Source: Mucilaginibacter_A sp041088075 (GTDB taxonomy: Bacteria > Bacteroidota > Bacteroidia > Sphingobacteriales > Sphingobacteriaceae). Taken from it: 64,000 nucleotides of DNA. Each line of letters opens with the position of its first letter. The first letter of the stretch is position 1. Below the pieces are notes generated by a model, which saw only the letters and a list, made by a program, of their open reading frames with translations, ran no database searches and was not told the DNA's origin. The stretch is taken from NCBI RefSeq assembly GCF_041088075.1, contig NZ_JBGCVY010000024.1, positions 33,383-97,382 on the forward strand. The letters run 5' to 3'. Of this stretch, positions 18,001 through 27,191 are shown one piece after another. Position numbers and translations under genes: made by a program.

Positions 18001-18857
18001 TTTTTGCTCAATTTTGCTTATAGCATTACTAAGAGAACTCTCTGATTCAAAGTACTTACTTTTTATCAATTCTGTCTTTTCCTTATTGTTTAAAGTTGCA
18101 TTTAATGTATTTAATAAAAAATTGTAATTTGTACGGTCAACTGGAGTTTTCAAAATATTCTTTAACCACAACCACATGGTTTGTTCGCCTATTTCCTTTT
18201 TTATAGCTGTAAAAATTAGAGGTGCGTAATAATATACATAATACTCTCTGTCTTTGTAGTCGGCGTTAGATTTAACTTTTGCAAACGGCATTGCTTTAAA
18301 GTTTTTTAATTCCTTTATTTTGTCATTTATTATTTGTTGATAAATACTGTCAGTCAGATAACATCTTTAGTAACATCATATAATACAGGATACCAACAAG
18401 TTTGAAATCCATCTGTTCTTACAGAATACCCATTGAAAGCAATGTTTCCCTTCCAATCTTGCCTACTGTAATTTATAACAGTATCTGTTGCAATGGGATA
18501 TTTTCCTGTATAACGCATTTCTAATGAATGAGGTAAAAACTTCGCTTTGCCAGTATTGTCTGGAAAAAAATAGCCTATTGATTCATGAGTAGATGATGTA
18601 TCATTCAAAGCTTTATCGTAAGAAATAAGAAAATTTTTATCAAGACTTTTAAAGTATAAAATATTCATTCCCGAATTAAGTCGGATCACATAATTTTTTA
18701 TTCTTGGAATGTTTTCTAAAATAATATCACAGTCAAACGTCCCTTTTGCAATTGAAATATTTACTGATCCCTTCAATATAGGAATAGTGTCTTGAGCTTT
18801 TGCAAACTGAAATATAACGGTTAACAGTAATAAACAATTAAGGAATTTCTTTTTCAT
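18001..18857 (-). pseudogene. broken secreted peptidase-like gene (M1-like remnant)
   Basis: Two adjacent minus-strand pieces read as one protein. 18354-18857 (167 codons) has a signal peptide (MKKKFLNCLLLLTVIFQF) and an M1-like N-terminal beta domain ending TCWYPVLYDVTKDVI before a stop. The piece ending at 18001 is open upstream of its first ATG (18291), reading SIYQQIINDKIKELKNF before MPFAKV, and resembles the C-terminal helical end of M1-type peptidases (YYVYYYAPLIFTAIKKE). The zinc site HExxH and the whole catalytic domain are absent, and the pieces are in different frames. An internal deletion with frameshift is the simplest reading. A small intact two-gene arrangement is possible but less likely. 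Confidence 0.6.
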
Positions 18858-18971
18858 TTACAGTGTCGATTTATTGGTGTAAAACTCCTAAACATACAAA
18901 AGTTTCTTGTTTTAGCTACATCAATTAAAATTTTAAAAATTGTTGTTAAAATTTTATTTTTCACATAACCA

Positions 18972-18983
18972 ATGCTTCTTTTA
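18972..18983 (+). repeat. 12-base word upstream of purL
   Basis: ATGCTTCTTTTA followed by CCACCCAAATTTAAGTGG, which can form a small hairpin (CCAC...GTGG). Lies about 77 bp before the -7 box of purL. Confidence 0.7.
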
Positions 18984-19059
18984 CCACCCAAATTTAAGTG
19001 GCCATTCTAAACCACACCCCAATTCCACATTCCCTTCCTTACCTTCCCTTTAAATTTTT

Positions 19060-19067
19060 TAATTTTG
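19060..19067 (+). promoter_or_regulatory. -7 promoter box that fixes the purL start
   Basis: TAATTTTG fits TAnnTTTG. Transcription would begin near 19073, so the in-frame GTG at 18998 is upstream of the message and the TTG at 19091 is the first usable start. Confidence 0.6.
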
Positions 19068-19090
19068 CGCTTCCACCAAACCCAAACAAC

Positions 19091-21313
19091 TTGGAGCCGC
19101 AAAACTTAACCACCGTACAAACCGCCAAAGACCTTGGCCTGCTTCCCGAAGAATTTGAACGCATTAAAGAGATATTAGGACGCGTGCCCAACTTTACCGA
19201 ACTTTCTATTTTTTCGGTGATGTGGAGCGAGCATTGTTCCTACAAAAACTCCATCACCTGGCTCAAAAAACTGCCGAAAGACGGTCCGCGGATGCTGGCC
19301 AAAGCCGGCGAAGAAAACGCCGGATTGGTTGATTTGGGCGATGGCATTGGTTGCGCTTTCAAGATCGAATCGCACAACCATCCGTCGGCTTTAGAACCTT
19401 ATCAGGGCGCGGCAACCGGCGTGGGCGGCATCAACCGTGATATTTTTACGATGGGCGCAAGGCCGATTGCGCAATTAAATTCCCTTCGTTTTGGCGATTT
19501 GAAAAACGATCGCACCAAATGGCTTATCAAAGGCGTGGTCAAAGGCATTGGCGATTACGGCAACGCTTTTGGCATCCCAACGGTTGGCGGCGAGTTGTTT
19601 TTTGATGAATGTTACCAGGTTAATCCGCTGGTCAACGCTTTTTCGGCGGGCATTGTCAAGGCTGGCGAAACCGTTTCGGCAACGTCGTACGGCGTTGGCA
19701 ATCCGGTTTACATCGTTGGTTCTTCCACCGGGAAAGACGGCATTCATGGTGCTGCTTTTGCCTCAAAAAACATCACCGAAGATTCGGTGAACGATTTACC
19801 GGCCGTTCAGGTTGGCGACCCTTTCCAGGAGAAATTATTGCTGGAAGCATCTTTGGAAGTAATTAAAACCGGTGCCGTTATCGGGATGCAGGATATGGGC
19901 GCGGCGGGGATTATCTGCTCCAACTCAGAAATGTCGGCCAAAGGTGAACACGGAATGGTCATTGATTTGGATAAAGTCCCAACGCGCCAGGAAAATATGC
20001 AGCCGTTTGAAATCCTGCTTTCCGAATCGCAGGAACGGATGCTGATTGTGGTAGAAAAAGGCCGCGAAGCAGAAGTGCAAGCCGTTTTTGATAAATGGGA
20101 TTTAAACTGCGTGCAAATTGGCGAAGTAACCGATACCAAACATTTGGTTTATTACCGGAATGGAGAAATGGTAGCAGATGTGCCAGCGGATGATTTGGTT
20201 TTGGGCGGAGGCGCGCCGGTTTACGAGCGCGAATACAAAGAACCGGCTTATTTTCAGGAGAATAAAAAGTTTAACATTGACCAAGTTGCAGAGCCGGAAG
20301 ATTTAAAAGCCGTTGCCGATCATCTCGTTTCCCATCCAAATATTGCTTCCAAACGTTGGGTAACCGACCAGTACGATTCGATGGTTGGCACTTCCACCGT
20401 AACCACCAATCAGCCTTGCGATGCTGCTGTTGTTGCGGTAAAAGGAACGGATAAAGCGATTGTTTTAACACTGGATTGTAATTCCAGATACGTTTACGCT
20501 GATCCTGAAACCGGTTGCGCCATTGCCGTTGCCGAAGCTGCCCGGAACATTACCTGCGCTGGCGGCGAGCCGGTTGCCATTACCAATTGCCTCAACTTTG
20601 GCAACCCTTACGTGCCCGAAGTTTACTGGCAGTTTGTTGGCGCGATCAAAGGCATGAGCGCGGCTTGCGAAAAATTCCAAACGCCGGTTACGGGCGGCAA
20701 CGTGAGTTTTTACAACCAAAGCAGCGATGAAGGCCCGGTTTTCCCAACGCCGACCATAGGGATGCTTGGTGTGATGGATGATCTTTCAACCTTAACGCGT
20801 TCTGATTTCCGGAACGAAGGCGACTTAATTTATCTCATCGGCGAATCTAAAAACGATATTGCATCTTCTCAATACCTGGCTTCTTTCCACAAAATTGCTG
20901 CTTCTCCCGCACCGTTTTTTGATTTGGAAAAGGAGTACGCGATGCATCAAATTATCAAACTGTTAATTAAAGAAAAGCTGCTGGTTTCGGCGCATGATGT
21001 TGCTGATGGCGGTTTGTACATTGCTTTGTTAGAATCGGCGATGCCAAACAGATTTGGTTTTGAGATTGAAACCGATGCCGAAATCCGAAAAGACGCTTTC
21101 CTTTTTGGCGAAGCGCAAGGCAGGGTAGTGGTTTCCATTAAACCGGAAAACCAGGAAGTTTTGGTCGAATTAATGGCGACATCAGAAGTTGAATTTAGTT
21201 TTTTGGGAACCGTTACCGCCGGAAGTTTGAAAGTTGACGACACTAATTTTGGGCAGGTAAAAGAAGCATCATCAGTTTATAATCATGTGCTGCACGATAT
21301 TTTAGGCGATTAA
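19091..21313 (+). CDS. purL: phosphoribosylformylglycinamidine synthase, PurL subunit
   Basis: 740 residues from a TTG start (LEPQNLTTVQTAKDLGLL), chosen because a -7 box sits between it and the longer GTG-initiated frame and because family members begin at this point. Visible: SVMWSEHCSYKNS, GIGCAFKIESHNHPSALEPYQGAATGVGG (ATP/FGAR site, split here by meaning) and IGMQDMGAAGIICSNSEM. This is the small PurL that needs PurS and PurQ; neither gene is in the window. It amidates FGAR in step 4 of purine synthesis. A dispersed-word copy (21258-21269) encodes QVKEASSV 15 residues from the end. Lone purine gene, followed closely by a VOC protein and trmN6. Confidence 0.95.
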   Translation: MEPQNLTTVQTAKDLGLLPEEFERIKEILGRVPNFTELSIFSVMWSEHCSYKNSITWLKKLPKDGPRMLAKAGEENAGLVDLGDGIGCAFKIESHNHPSALEPYQGAATGVGGINRDIFTMGARPIAQLNSLRFGDLKNDRTKWLIKGVVKGIGDYGNAFGIPTVGGELFFDECYQVNPLVNAFSAGIVKAGETVSATSYGVGNPVYIVGSSTGKDGIHGAAFASKNITEDSVNDLPAVQVGDPFQEKLLLEASLEVIKTGAVIGMQDMGAAGIICSNSEMSAKGEHGMVIDLDKVPTRQENMQPFEILLSESQERMLIVVEKGREAEVQAVFDKWDLNCVQIGEVTDTKHLVYYRNGEMVADVPADDLVLGGGAPVYEREYKEPAYFQENKKFNIDQVAEPEDLKAVADHLVSHPNIASKRWVTDQYDSMVGTSTVTTNQPCDAAVVAVKGTDKAIVLTLDCNSRYVYADPETGCAIAVAEAARNITCAGGEPVAITNCLNFGNPYVPEVYWQFVGAIKGMSAACEKFQTPVTGGNVSFYNQSSDEGPVFPTPTIGMLGVMDDLSTLTRSDFRNEGDLIYLIGESKNDIASSQYLASFHKIAASPAPFFDLEKEYAMHQIIKLLIKEKLLVSAHDVADGGLYIALLESAMPNRFGFEIETDAEIRKDAFLFGEAQGRVVVSIKPENQEVLVELMATSEVEFSFLGTVTAGSLKVDDTNFGQVKEASSVYNHVLHDILGD

Positions 21314-21373
21314 AATTTGTCGAAATAGAATCTGTGTAACCTTTTTCAAATCCGTGCAATCCCAAAATCAAAA

Positions 21374-21763
21374 ATGTTAAAAATCAACGGCATCCATCAC
21401 ATCGCCATCATCTGTTCCAATTACCAAACCTCCAAAAAATTTTACACTGAAGTTTTAGGTTTTGAAGCAGAACGGGAAGTTTTTCGCGAAGCCAGAAACT
21501 CTTGGAAACTGGATTTAAAAGTGGCCGGCAAATACCAGATCGAACTTTTCTCTTTTCCCAATCCTGCGCCTCGCCCTTCGCGGCCCGAAGCGGCAGGTTT
21601 GCGGCATTTGGCTTTTGAAGTGAACGATCTGGAGGAGGCAATACTGTTTTTATCGGCAAAAAATGTGCAAACAGAACCCATCCGCGTAGATGAATTTACC
21701 GGAAAACGCTTTACTTTTTTTGCCGATCCGGATGGTTTGCCTTTAGAATTGTATGAGCGTTAA
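21374..21763 (+). CDS. VOC-family protein (YaeR/GloA2-like)
   Basis: 129 residues with the paired beta-alpha-beta-beta-beta modules of the glyoxalase/VOC superfamily: HHIAIICSNYQTSKKFYTEVLGF and LRHLAFEVNDLEEAI ... FFADPDGLPLELYE. Metal ligands would be H8/H9, E56 (QIELF), H77 and E126. The substrate of this branch is not known. Its stop is immediately followed by the trmN6 start codon, so the two are translationally coupled. A B form word (21641-21652) encodes AILFL inside the second module. Confidence 0.88.
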   Translation: MLKINGIHHIAIICSNYQTSKKFYTEVLGFEAEREVFREARNSWKLDLKVAGKYQIELFSFPNPAPRPSRPEAAGLRHLAFEVNDLEEAILFLSAKNVQTEPIRVDEFTGKRFTFFADPDGLPLELYER

Positions 21764-22474
21764 ATGAGCACTGTTTTTCGGTTTAAACAGTTTTTAGTGG
21801 ATCAAAACACTTGCGCTATGAAGATCAATACCGACGGTGTGTTATTGGGCGCAACAGCATCTGCAGAAAACCCAAAAACAATTTTAGATATCGGGACCGG
21901 AACAGGCGTAATTGCTTTGATGCTGGCGCAACGTTTTCCGGAAACCAAAATTGATGCGGTAGAGATTGATTTAGCATCGGCAAAAACAGCGGCAGAAAAT
22001 TTTAACAACTCGCCTTTTGCCAATCGGCTTAACTTGTATCCAATTGCAATCGAGAATTTTTGGCTGCAAAAACAGCATCAGCAATACGATCTGATCGTTT
22101 CCAACCCGCCGTTTTATTTGGATACACTGACTTCCCCAAAAGAAAATAAAACGCTGGCTAAACATGCAACTCTGGTTTTTTTTGAAAACCTGATGAAAAG
22201 CGTTCCTGATTTTCTCAGTCCAAACGGAAGTTTTTGGATAATTTTGCCTGTAAAAACAGCATCAGTTATAAAAGAATTGGCGCAAAAACAATTGTTTCTG
22301 CAACAAGAAATTGCTGTTTCATCTTTCAAAAATGATCCTTCGCATCGGTACATGCTTTCTTTCGGCCTAAATCAAACTAAAACCAATTACGCTGATTTTA
22401 CTATTTATGCAGATCAGAAAATTTACAGTCTGGATTATCAAACGCTGTTGAAAGACTTTTTAACCATTTTTTAA
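21764..22474 (+). CDS. trmN6: tRNA1(Val) A37 N6-methyltransferase
   Basis: 236 residues, the usual size. SAM-binding LDIGTGTGVIALMLAQRFP and the catalytic SNPPFY motif for adenine N6 methylation are present. The start FRFKQFLVDQNTCAMKINTDGVLLGA is typical of the YfiC/TrmN6 family. It methylates A37 of tRNA-Val. It directly abuts the VOC gene. A B form word (22251-22262) encodes PVKTASV. Confidence 0.93.
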   Translation: MSTVFRFKQFLVDQNTCAMKINTDGVLLGATASAENPKTILDIGTGTGVIALMLAQRFPETKIDAVEIDLASAKTAAENFNNSPFANRLNLYPIAIENFWLQKQHQQYDLIVSNPPFYLDTLTSPKENKTLAKHATLVFFENLMKSVPDFLSPNGSFWIILPVKTASVIKELAQKQLFLQQEIAVSSFKNDPSHRYMLSFGLNQTKTNYADFTIYADQKIYSLDYQTLLKDFLTIF

Positions 22475-22547
22475 TTGGCAAATTAGTTGTCGGCCTAAGT
22501 CATTCGCCATAAACCATCAACTATTACCCATGAACCATCAACTTAAC

Positions 22548-23095
22548 ATGCTTCTTTTACCATGAAAAAAATCGGCTTAATTTCTGATACCCACGGTTAT
22601 TTAGACCCGGCTGTTTTTAAACATTTTGATGCGGTTGATGAGATTTGGCACGCCGGTGATTTTGGTAATATCGCTCTGGCCGATGAACTGGCTGCTTTTA
22701 AACCGCTTCGTGGTGTTTTTGGTAATATTGACGGCAAAGATGTGCGCGCCGTTTATCCGCAAAACCTGCGTTTTTTTTGCGAAGAAACGGATGTTTGGAT
22801 GACGCACATTGGCGGTTATCCTGATAAATACAATGCGGCTGTAAAACCCGAAATTTATGCCAACCCGCCCGCTTTGTTCATCGCTGGCCACTCGCACATT
22901 TTAAAAGTAATGTTTGATAAAAAGATCAATTGTTTGCACCTGAACCCCGGCGCGGCAGGCAAACAAGGCTGGCACAAAACGCGCACGTTGCTACGGTTTT
23001 CTGTTTCAAAAAAACGGATCCATGATTTGGAAGTGATCGAAATGCTGAACCCGTAAATACCAGCCACACCAATTTTATGCCGGTAAAAGAAGCAT
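22548..23095. repeat. inverted 12-base words flanking the phosphoesterase gene
   Basis: ATGCTTCTTTTA at 22548-22559 ends two bases before the ATG at 22562. TAAAAGAAGCAT at 23084-23095 lies 28 bp past the stop. They face each other like the short inverted pairs, enclosing one gene, as at vsr. The upstream copy occupies the ribosome-binding position. Confidence 0.7.
22562..23056 (+). CDS. YfcE/MJ0936-family metallophosphoesterase
   Basis: 164 residues with the dinuclear-metal motifs in order: GLISDTHGYLD, DEIWHAGDFGN, GNIDG, THIGG and AGHSHILK. Relatives are phosphodiesterases with broad in vitro activity and unclear natural substrates. The ATG directly follows a dispersed word, so its leader is formed by that repeat. 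It converges with rnhA. Confidence 0.92.
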   Translation: MKKIGLISDTHGYLDPAVFKHFDAVDEIWHAGDFGNIALADELAAFKPLRGVFGNIDGKDVRAVYPQNLRFFCEETDVWMTHIGGYPDKYNAAVKPEIYANPPALFIAGHSHILKVMFDKKINCLHLNPGAAGKQGWHKTRTLLRFSVSKKRIHDLEVIEMLNP

Positions 23096-23108
23096 TGCCT
23101 TATTTCAA

Positions 23109-23579
23109 TTAAAACAGTTTTTCTTTGGCTGCTTCGGCTTCAAAAACTGCATCGGCAGGCAAGGCCGGTTGTTTGGCTGCGGCTACGGCCAGTTCGTCGC
23201 AGCGTTCGTTTTCCGGATGCCCGGCATGGCCTTTTATCCAAACCAGTTTAATTTGGTGCTGCTTATAAAGTTCCATCAATTGCAGCCATAAGTCTTTGTT
23301 TTTCTTGTCTTTAAAGCCTTTTTTAATCCAGCCGTAAACCCATTTTTTTTCGATGGCATCAATAATGTATTTTGAATCAGAATAAATGGCAATGGTTTGA
23401 CCAGGCTTTTTGATGGCTTCCAACGCTTTGATAACGGCCATTAGCTCCATGCGGTTGTTGGTGGTTTTACGGAAACCGCCCGAAAGTTCTTTGTAGTGGC
23501 TTCCGGCTTTCAAAATTGCCCCGTAACCGCCGGGGCCGGGGTTTCCGCTGGAGGCGCCATCTGTAAAAATCTCAATCAT
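23109..23579 (-). CDS. rnhA: ribonuclease HI
   Basis: 156 residues from the ATG at 23579 (MIEIFTDGASSGNPGPGGYG), matching the usual 155. The longer frame upstream (to 23636) reads through a B form word and is not family-like. Catalytic residues are visible: D in IFTDG, E in NNRMELMAV, D in YSDSKYI and D in NERCDELA. It degrades RNA in RNA:DNA hybrids. Confidence 0.96.
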   Translation of the reverse strand: MIEIFTDGASSGNPGPGGYGAILKAGSHYKELSGGFRKTTNNRMELMAVIKALEAIKKPGQTIAIYSDSKYIIDAIEKKWVYGWIKKGFKDKKNKDLWLQLMELYKQHQIKLVWIKGHAGHPENERCDELAVAAAKQPALPADAVFEAEAAKEKLF

Positions 23580-23620
23580 ACTGTGGCAAAAGTAAATTTT
23601 AGTTGCGGGTTTTAGGGCGA

Positions 23621-23632
23621 TAAAAACAGCAT
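23621..23632 (-). repeat. B form word upstream of rnhA
   Basis: TAAAAACAGCAT preceded by TTTTAGGGCGA, 42 bp from the rnhA start. Confidence 0.7.
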
Positions 23633-23654
23633 GCAATTTTCAGCATAAATTTAC

Positions 23655-23684
23655 TTGACTTTTACCATAAGATTTTTACTTTTG
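23655..23684 (+). promoter_or_regulatory. consensus Bacteroidota promoter of tRNA-His
   Basis: TTG (23655-23657), exactly 19 bp, then TACTTTTG (23677-23684): a perfect TTG-N19-TAnnTTTG. The tRNA begins 13 bp later. Confidence 0.85.
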
Positions 23685-23697
23685 TACCAGCAAAACG

Positions 23698-23771
23698 GTG
23701 AGCGTAGCTCAGTTGGTTAGAGCATTGGTTTGTGGTGCCGAGGGTCGTGGGTTCGAGCCCCATCGTTCACC
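23698..23771 (+). tRNA. tRNA-His (GTG)
   Basis: Full cloverleaf. Acceptor GTGAGCG pairs with CGTTCAC. The D arm is GCTC...GAGC, the anticodon stem TTGGT/GCCGA with loop TTGTGGT (anticodon GTG), and the T arm GTGGG-TTCGAGC-CCCAT. The extra G at 23697 and C73 at 23771 give the G-1:C73 pair that marks tRNA-His. CCA is not encoded. Confidence 0.95.
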
Positions 23772-23777
23772 CGTTAT

Positions 23778-23828
23778 GGGGCAAAGTCTTTAAAACAGAT
23801 TTTTGCCCCTTTTTTTGCCTGTAACTCT
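23778..23828 (+). terminator. terminator of tRNA-His
   Basis: GGGGCAAA (23778-23785) pairs with TTTTGCCCC (23811-23819), followed by eight T. Confidence 0.75.
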
Positions 23829-23829
23829 T

Positions 23830-24080
23830 TGTTTTTCAGATGTATTTCAAACACCTCGTTGTTCATTCCAGGCCGGATGCCTTTTTGCCCATTGCCCGTG
23901 CCTCGGCCAGAATAGTGCCCGTGCCTCCACTTTTATACTGGTTCTCCCACTTACTGATTCGCCCAGGGATCTATTCCCAGTTCATCTGCTGCTGCCTTTG
24001 CTGATCCCCTGGCATCAGATAGCTCTACTGCCATCTTCTTAAATGCCAAATCATACGCGCTTGTCCATCTTGGTCAAATT
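23830..24080 (-). pseudogene. IS3-family OrfA transposase remnant
   Basis: Minus-strand reading gives AYDLAFKKMAVELSDARG and SAKAAADELGIDP. After a one-base frameshift near 23970 it gives RISKWENQYKSGGTG and EARAMGKKASGLE, ending at a stop at 23863-23865; a further shifted fragment reads NEVFEIHLKNKELQ. This is the helix-turn-helix N-terminal part of an IS3/IS911-type OrfA. OrfB and end repeats are missing. It sits between tRNA-His and the glycan cluster. Confidence 0.7.
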
Positions 24081-24207
24081 TAAAACCTATTTAAATCCGC
24101 CTATCATTTTTCTCAAACCAAATGTGGCAACTCCAAAATTGAAATGTCGTATTGTTTGTATGTTTTAAGTCTCATCGCATATGGCGCACATAATTTATGA
24201 CGTTTAA

Positions 24208-26955
24208 TTAAAACTCAAACCAAAGAGTGCCGGTAATAGGAGAGCCGGTAAGGATGTTTTTTTGGCTTTGCGGACCCATTTGTTTCGCTTCCTGAAACTT
24301 TGTGCCCATGGCACTAATACCATTCAAAAAACCAATGCCTCCGGTAGGCATAGGCGGCATCACTTTGTCAGTCGCGCCATTGGCGCGGCTTGGTTGATAC
24401 ATTTGTAAAAATATGTTTTTATCATCTGTATAAACAGTAATTGGTGCTTCCTTATTCTCAATAACTACCCAGTTTATTTCAGCATGGTAGCCTTTAAACT
24501 CAGGATATTTCCAGGTTTCGCCAGTTGTGCTATTGTTATAATCTTTATGAAACACTCCAAACAGCTGGCCGCGTAACCGGTTTTTCCAAACCCTGTATGG
24601 ACCGCGTCCTAACCATTTCATACCGGTAACTTTCTCTTCCGGGTAGTTAAAGGTTATACCGTGGAAATCAACATCGCCGGTTTGTTTATAGCTATATTCC
24701 AGTTCAACCGGTTTGCTAAAAGCGAAGGTCCATTTAACATGTAAGCTGGCATCGCCTGTATAATCAACCTCAATAATATACTGACCGTTAACTTCTTTAT
24801 GCGTAAACTCTTTAAGCGTTGTGTTTACACCTGCCAATACCGGGCCACCCGATAATGATATAGTGGCATTTGGTTTAACTACTTTGGTGATGTAGCCCGT
24901 AGTTTTATCAAAATAATATTTAATACGGTTGCTGTTTATAATGAGGTCGTTACCGCTTTCGGTAGCGGTAATAGGCATACGTACCGACATGATCGGCGTT
25001 TTAGCAATTGCCGATGGTGCGGTTATAGGCCACGACCAAGTAAACACCTCTTCCTTATCCTTGTCGTAAGCAGTTAAGTACAAGGCATCGTTCTTGACCC
25101 ATGCAGCAGGTAGTTTGAGGTTTAATGTGCCCTTTGCGCCTGGTGCCAAATTAATAGCCGCTGCGCCGCTTAAGGTAGTAGTGGCCGCAGTGCTTTTGCT
25201 CACCGCACCCGGAAACTTAACCAGTTTCCATTTAAAGGTACAGGCGCTAAGGTTGGTAAAGGAGTAACGGTTCTCTACAAGTATTTTACCGTCAAACTTA
25301 GCATCAATAGGTTTTGGGTCGATATAAATAGGCGACCATATCTCTTTTATAGCATAATAGCTTGCTTCTTTTTCACGGTGCGGACCAAGTATGCCATCAG
25401 GTGCGTGATTGCCATAAGTATCGTAAACATTGTTTTTATCGGTGCGTATAATGGCTTCATCAATCAGAGCCCAAATGAATCCACCTGCATTTGCATGGTA
25501 TTTGTTCATAGCCTTCCAAAAATCATCTAACGCGGCCCCCGCGCCGCCGTCATACAAACCATGCATAAATTCGGTTGTGAAAAATACAGTGCTGTCTTTC
25601 TCCAAACCCTGTGTTACGTATTTATAATCAGGGTAATGCTTAGTATTGGTATTCAAAAATTTTTCCCAAGGGTGAATTACCGTACGGTTTTGCGGATCGT
25701 ATAGCTTGAACTCATTATCCAAAGCACGGTTCCAGCCGCCTTCGTTACCATTGTCCCAAATGATAATACTTGGATGGTTTACATCGCGTGCAACCATTTC
25801 TTTAACAAGTTTACGGCCAACAATGGTATCGTATTTATTTTGCGAGCCGCTTAACTCATCCAACACATATATACCTAGTGAATCGCAAACATTTAAAAAA
25901 TCCTGATCGGGCGGGTAATGCGACATACGTACCGCGTTCATATTCATATCTTTTAAAGCATTCACATCCATTAAATGGACGTTGTGACTCAACGTACGGC
26001 CACTCTCTGGCCAAAAACTGTGGCGGTTAGCACCTTTTAATATGATGCGGGTATCGTTAACATATAAACCATCGTTTTTTCGCAACTCAACCGTGCGGAA
26101 ACCAAATTTTTGCTTAACGCAATGTAGAATTGCCCCGTTTTTATTTTTTATGTTGACAACCACCTGGTATAAATTAGGATACTCGGCACTCCATAATAAA
26201 GGTTTGTGAAAACTGCTTTTTAATTGCTGAAATTCGGCACTTGTATTAGCTTTTATGGTGAAGGGCTTGCCTACTTTTTCACCGTTAAGTTTTTGTACCT
26301 GACCCTCAATTATTTCGCCGCCTTTAAGGTTTTGGATAAAAACATCGATCTGAAAATTGCCATCGGATGTAGCATTAATAGCCGTGCGGTCAATATATTT
26401 TTGTGGTACTATCTCCAAATAAACCGGGCGGTAAATACCACCAAATATCCAGTAATCTCCGTTGCGTTCGGCTTTGTTAACCGATGGGTTTGCTGATTGC
26501 TTATCCACTGTAACCTCTAATTGGTTTTGCCCTGAAGCGTTAACCAAATCCGTTATATCATATTTAAAACGATAAAAACCCCCTTGATGGATAGGCCCGG
26601 CCAGTTTACCGTTTACGGTAACTTTAGTATCTGTCATCGCTCCTTCAAAAACTATAAATATGCGTTTGCCTTTCCAAGTCGCTTCAGTTGCAAACTGGTG
26701 TTTGTATATACCTTGTTCCGTAAATTTTTTAAGATTATCGCTGCCATAGTTGTAGTTACCAAACCCTTGTTGTTCCCAGTTTGACGGTACAGCTATTTTA
26801 GTCCACTGGCCGCTTTTGCGCCCTTCGCTACAGTAAAAATCCCATTGTATGGTATGGTCTTTATCAGTTCCCGACAGGTATTTTATAATGCTTGATTGCG
26901 AAAATGAGGTTGTATAAAAGAATAGTAATAAGCAAAACGAGCTAAACTTCTTCAT
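24208..26955 (-). CDS. secreted GH2 glycoside hydrolase (beta-galactosidase-like)
   Basis: 915 residues with a signal peptide (1-19). The domain order is LacZ-like: N-terminal jelly roll (about 40-180, WTKIAVPSNWEQQG), immunoglobulin-like domain, and TIM barrel with the acid/base E405 in WDNGNEGGWN and a nucleophile candidate E462 in FFTTEFMHG. A C-terminal beta domain (about 650-915) resembles Bgal_small_N. It should release a terminal beta-linked galactose or related sugar outside the cell membrane. It is the last gene of the minus-strand glycan cluster. A LacI-type operator-like site (27027-27042) lies 72 bp upstream of its start. Confidence 0.88.
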   Translation of the reverse strand: MKKFSSFCLLLFFYTTSFSQSSIIKYLSGTDKDHTIQWDFYCSEGRKSGQWTKIAVPSNWEQQGFGNYNYGSDNLKKFTEQGIYKHQFATEATWKGKRIFIVFEGAMTDTKVTVNGKLAGPIHQGGFYRFKYDITDLVNASGQNQLEVTVDKQSANPSVNKAERNGDYWIFGGIYRPVYLEIVPQKYIDRTAINATSDGNFQIDVFIQNLKGGEIIEGQVQKLNGEKVGKPFTIKANTSAEFQQLKSSFHKPLLWSAEYPNLYQVVVNIKNKNGAILHCVKQKFGFRTVELRKNDGLYVNDTRIILKGANRHSFWPESGRTLSHNVHLMDVNALKDMNMNAVRMSHYPPDQDFLNVCDSLGIYVLDELSGSQNKYDTIVGRKLVKEMVARDVNHPSIIIWDNGNEGGWNRALDNEFKLYDPQNRTVIHPWEKFLNTNTKHYPDYKYVTQGLEKDSTVFFTTEFMHGLYDGGAGAALDDFWKAMNKYHANAGGFIWALIDEAIIRTDKNNVYDTYGNHAPDGILGPHREKEASYYAIKEIWSPIYIDPKPIDAKFDGKILVENRYSFTNLSACTFKWKLVKFPGAVSKSTAATTTLSGAAAINLAPGAKGTLNLKLPAAWVKNDALYLTAYDKDKEEVFTWSWPITAPSAIAKTPIMSVRMPITATESGNDLIINSNRIKYYFDKTTGYITKVVKPNATISLSGGPVLAGVNTTLKEFTHKEVNGQYIIEVDYTGDASLHVKWTFAFSKPVELEYSYKQTGDVDFHGITFNYPEEKVTGMKWLGRGPYRVWKNRLRGQLFGVFHKDYNNSTTGETWKYPEFKGYHAEINWVVIENKEAPITVYTDDKNIFLQMYQPSRANGATDKVMPPMPTGGIGFLNGISAMGTKFQEAKQMGPQSQKNILTGSPITGTLWFEF

Positions 26956-27026
26956 AATTATTATTGGAATGAGGTTCCATTAAGTGCAAATTAAGTATTA
27001 CCTAACTGATTTCTATTAGTTTAATC

Positions 27027-27042
27027 ACGGAAACGATTGCAT
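27027..27042 (-). promoter_or_regulatory. LacI-type operator-like site 1
   Basis: ACGGAAACGATTGCAT, whose exact 16-base reverse complement occurs at 34333-34348. It has central CG and half-sites like GTTTCC / GCAAT. It lies upstream of the GH2 gene at 24208-26955. Confidence 0.6.
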
Positions 27043-27065
27043 AGAAATAAGTTGCAATATTCTAA

Positions 27066-27191
27066 GAGCCTGTTTAAATTTTGTTCAACATATTTTCTAT
27101 GCTTCTTTTACCGCATAAAAATCATCGGCTCGTTGTACTTTTTGTATTGGAACAGCATCAAAAACAGGATTTACAGGCATAAAAGAAGCGG
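27066..27191. repeat. inverted word pair with a GTTTAAAT left arm
   Basis: Left arm GAGCCTGTTTAAATTTTG (27066-27083), ATGCTTCTTTTA (27099-27110), then TAAAAGAAGC (27180-27189, ending GG rather than AT). The layout copies the complete element at 34567-34722, but the right GTTTAAAT arm is missing and a gene remnant begins directly after it. Confidence 0.75.

Noticed and set aside
23698..23771. tRNA-His as an attachment site of an integrated island
   Set aside because: The tRNA 3' end (GTTCGAGCCCCATCG) is not repeated at the far side of the glycan cluster and no integrase gene is present.
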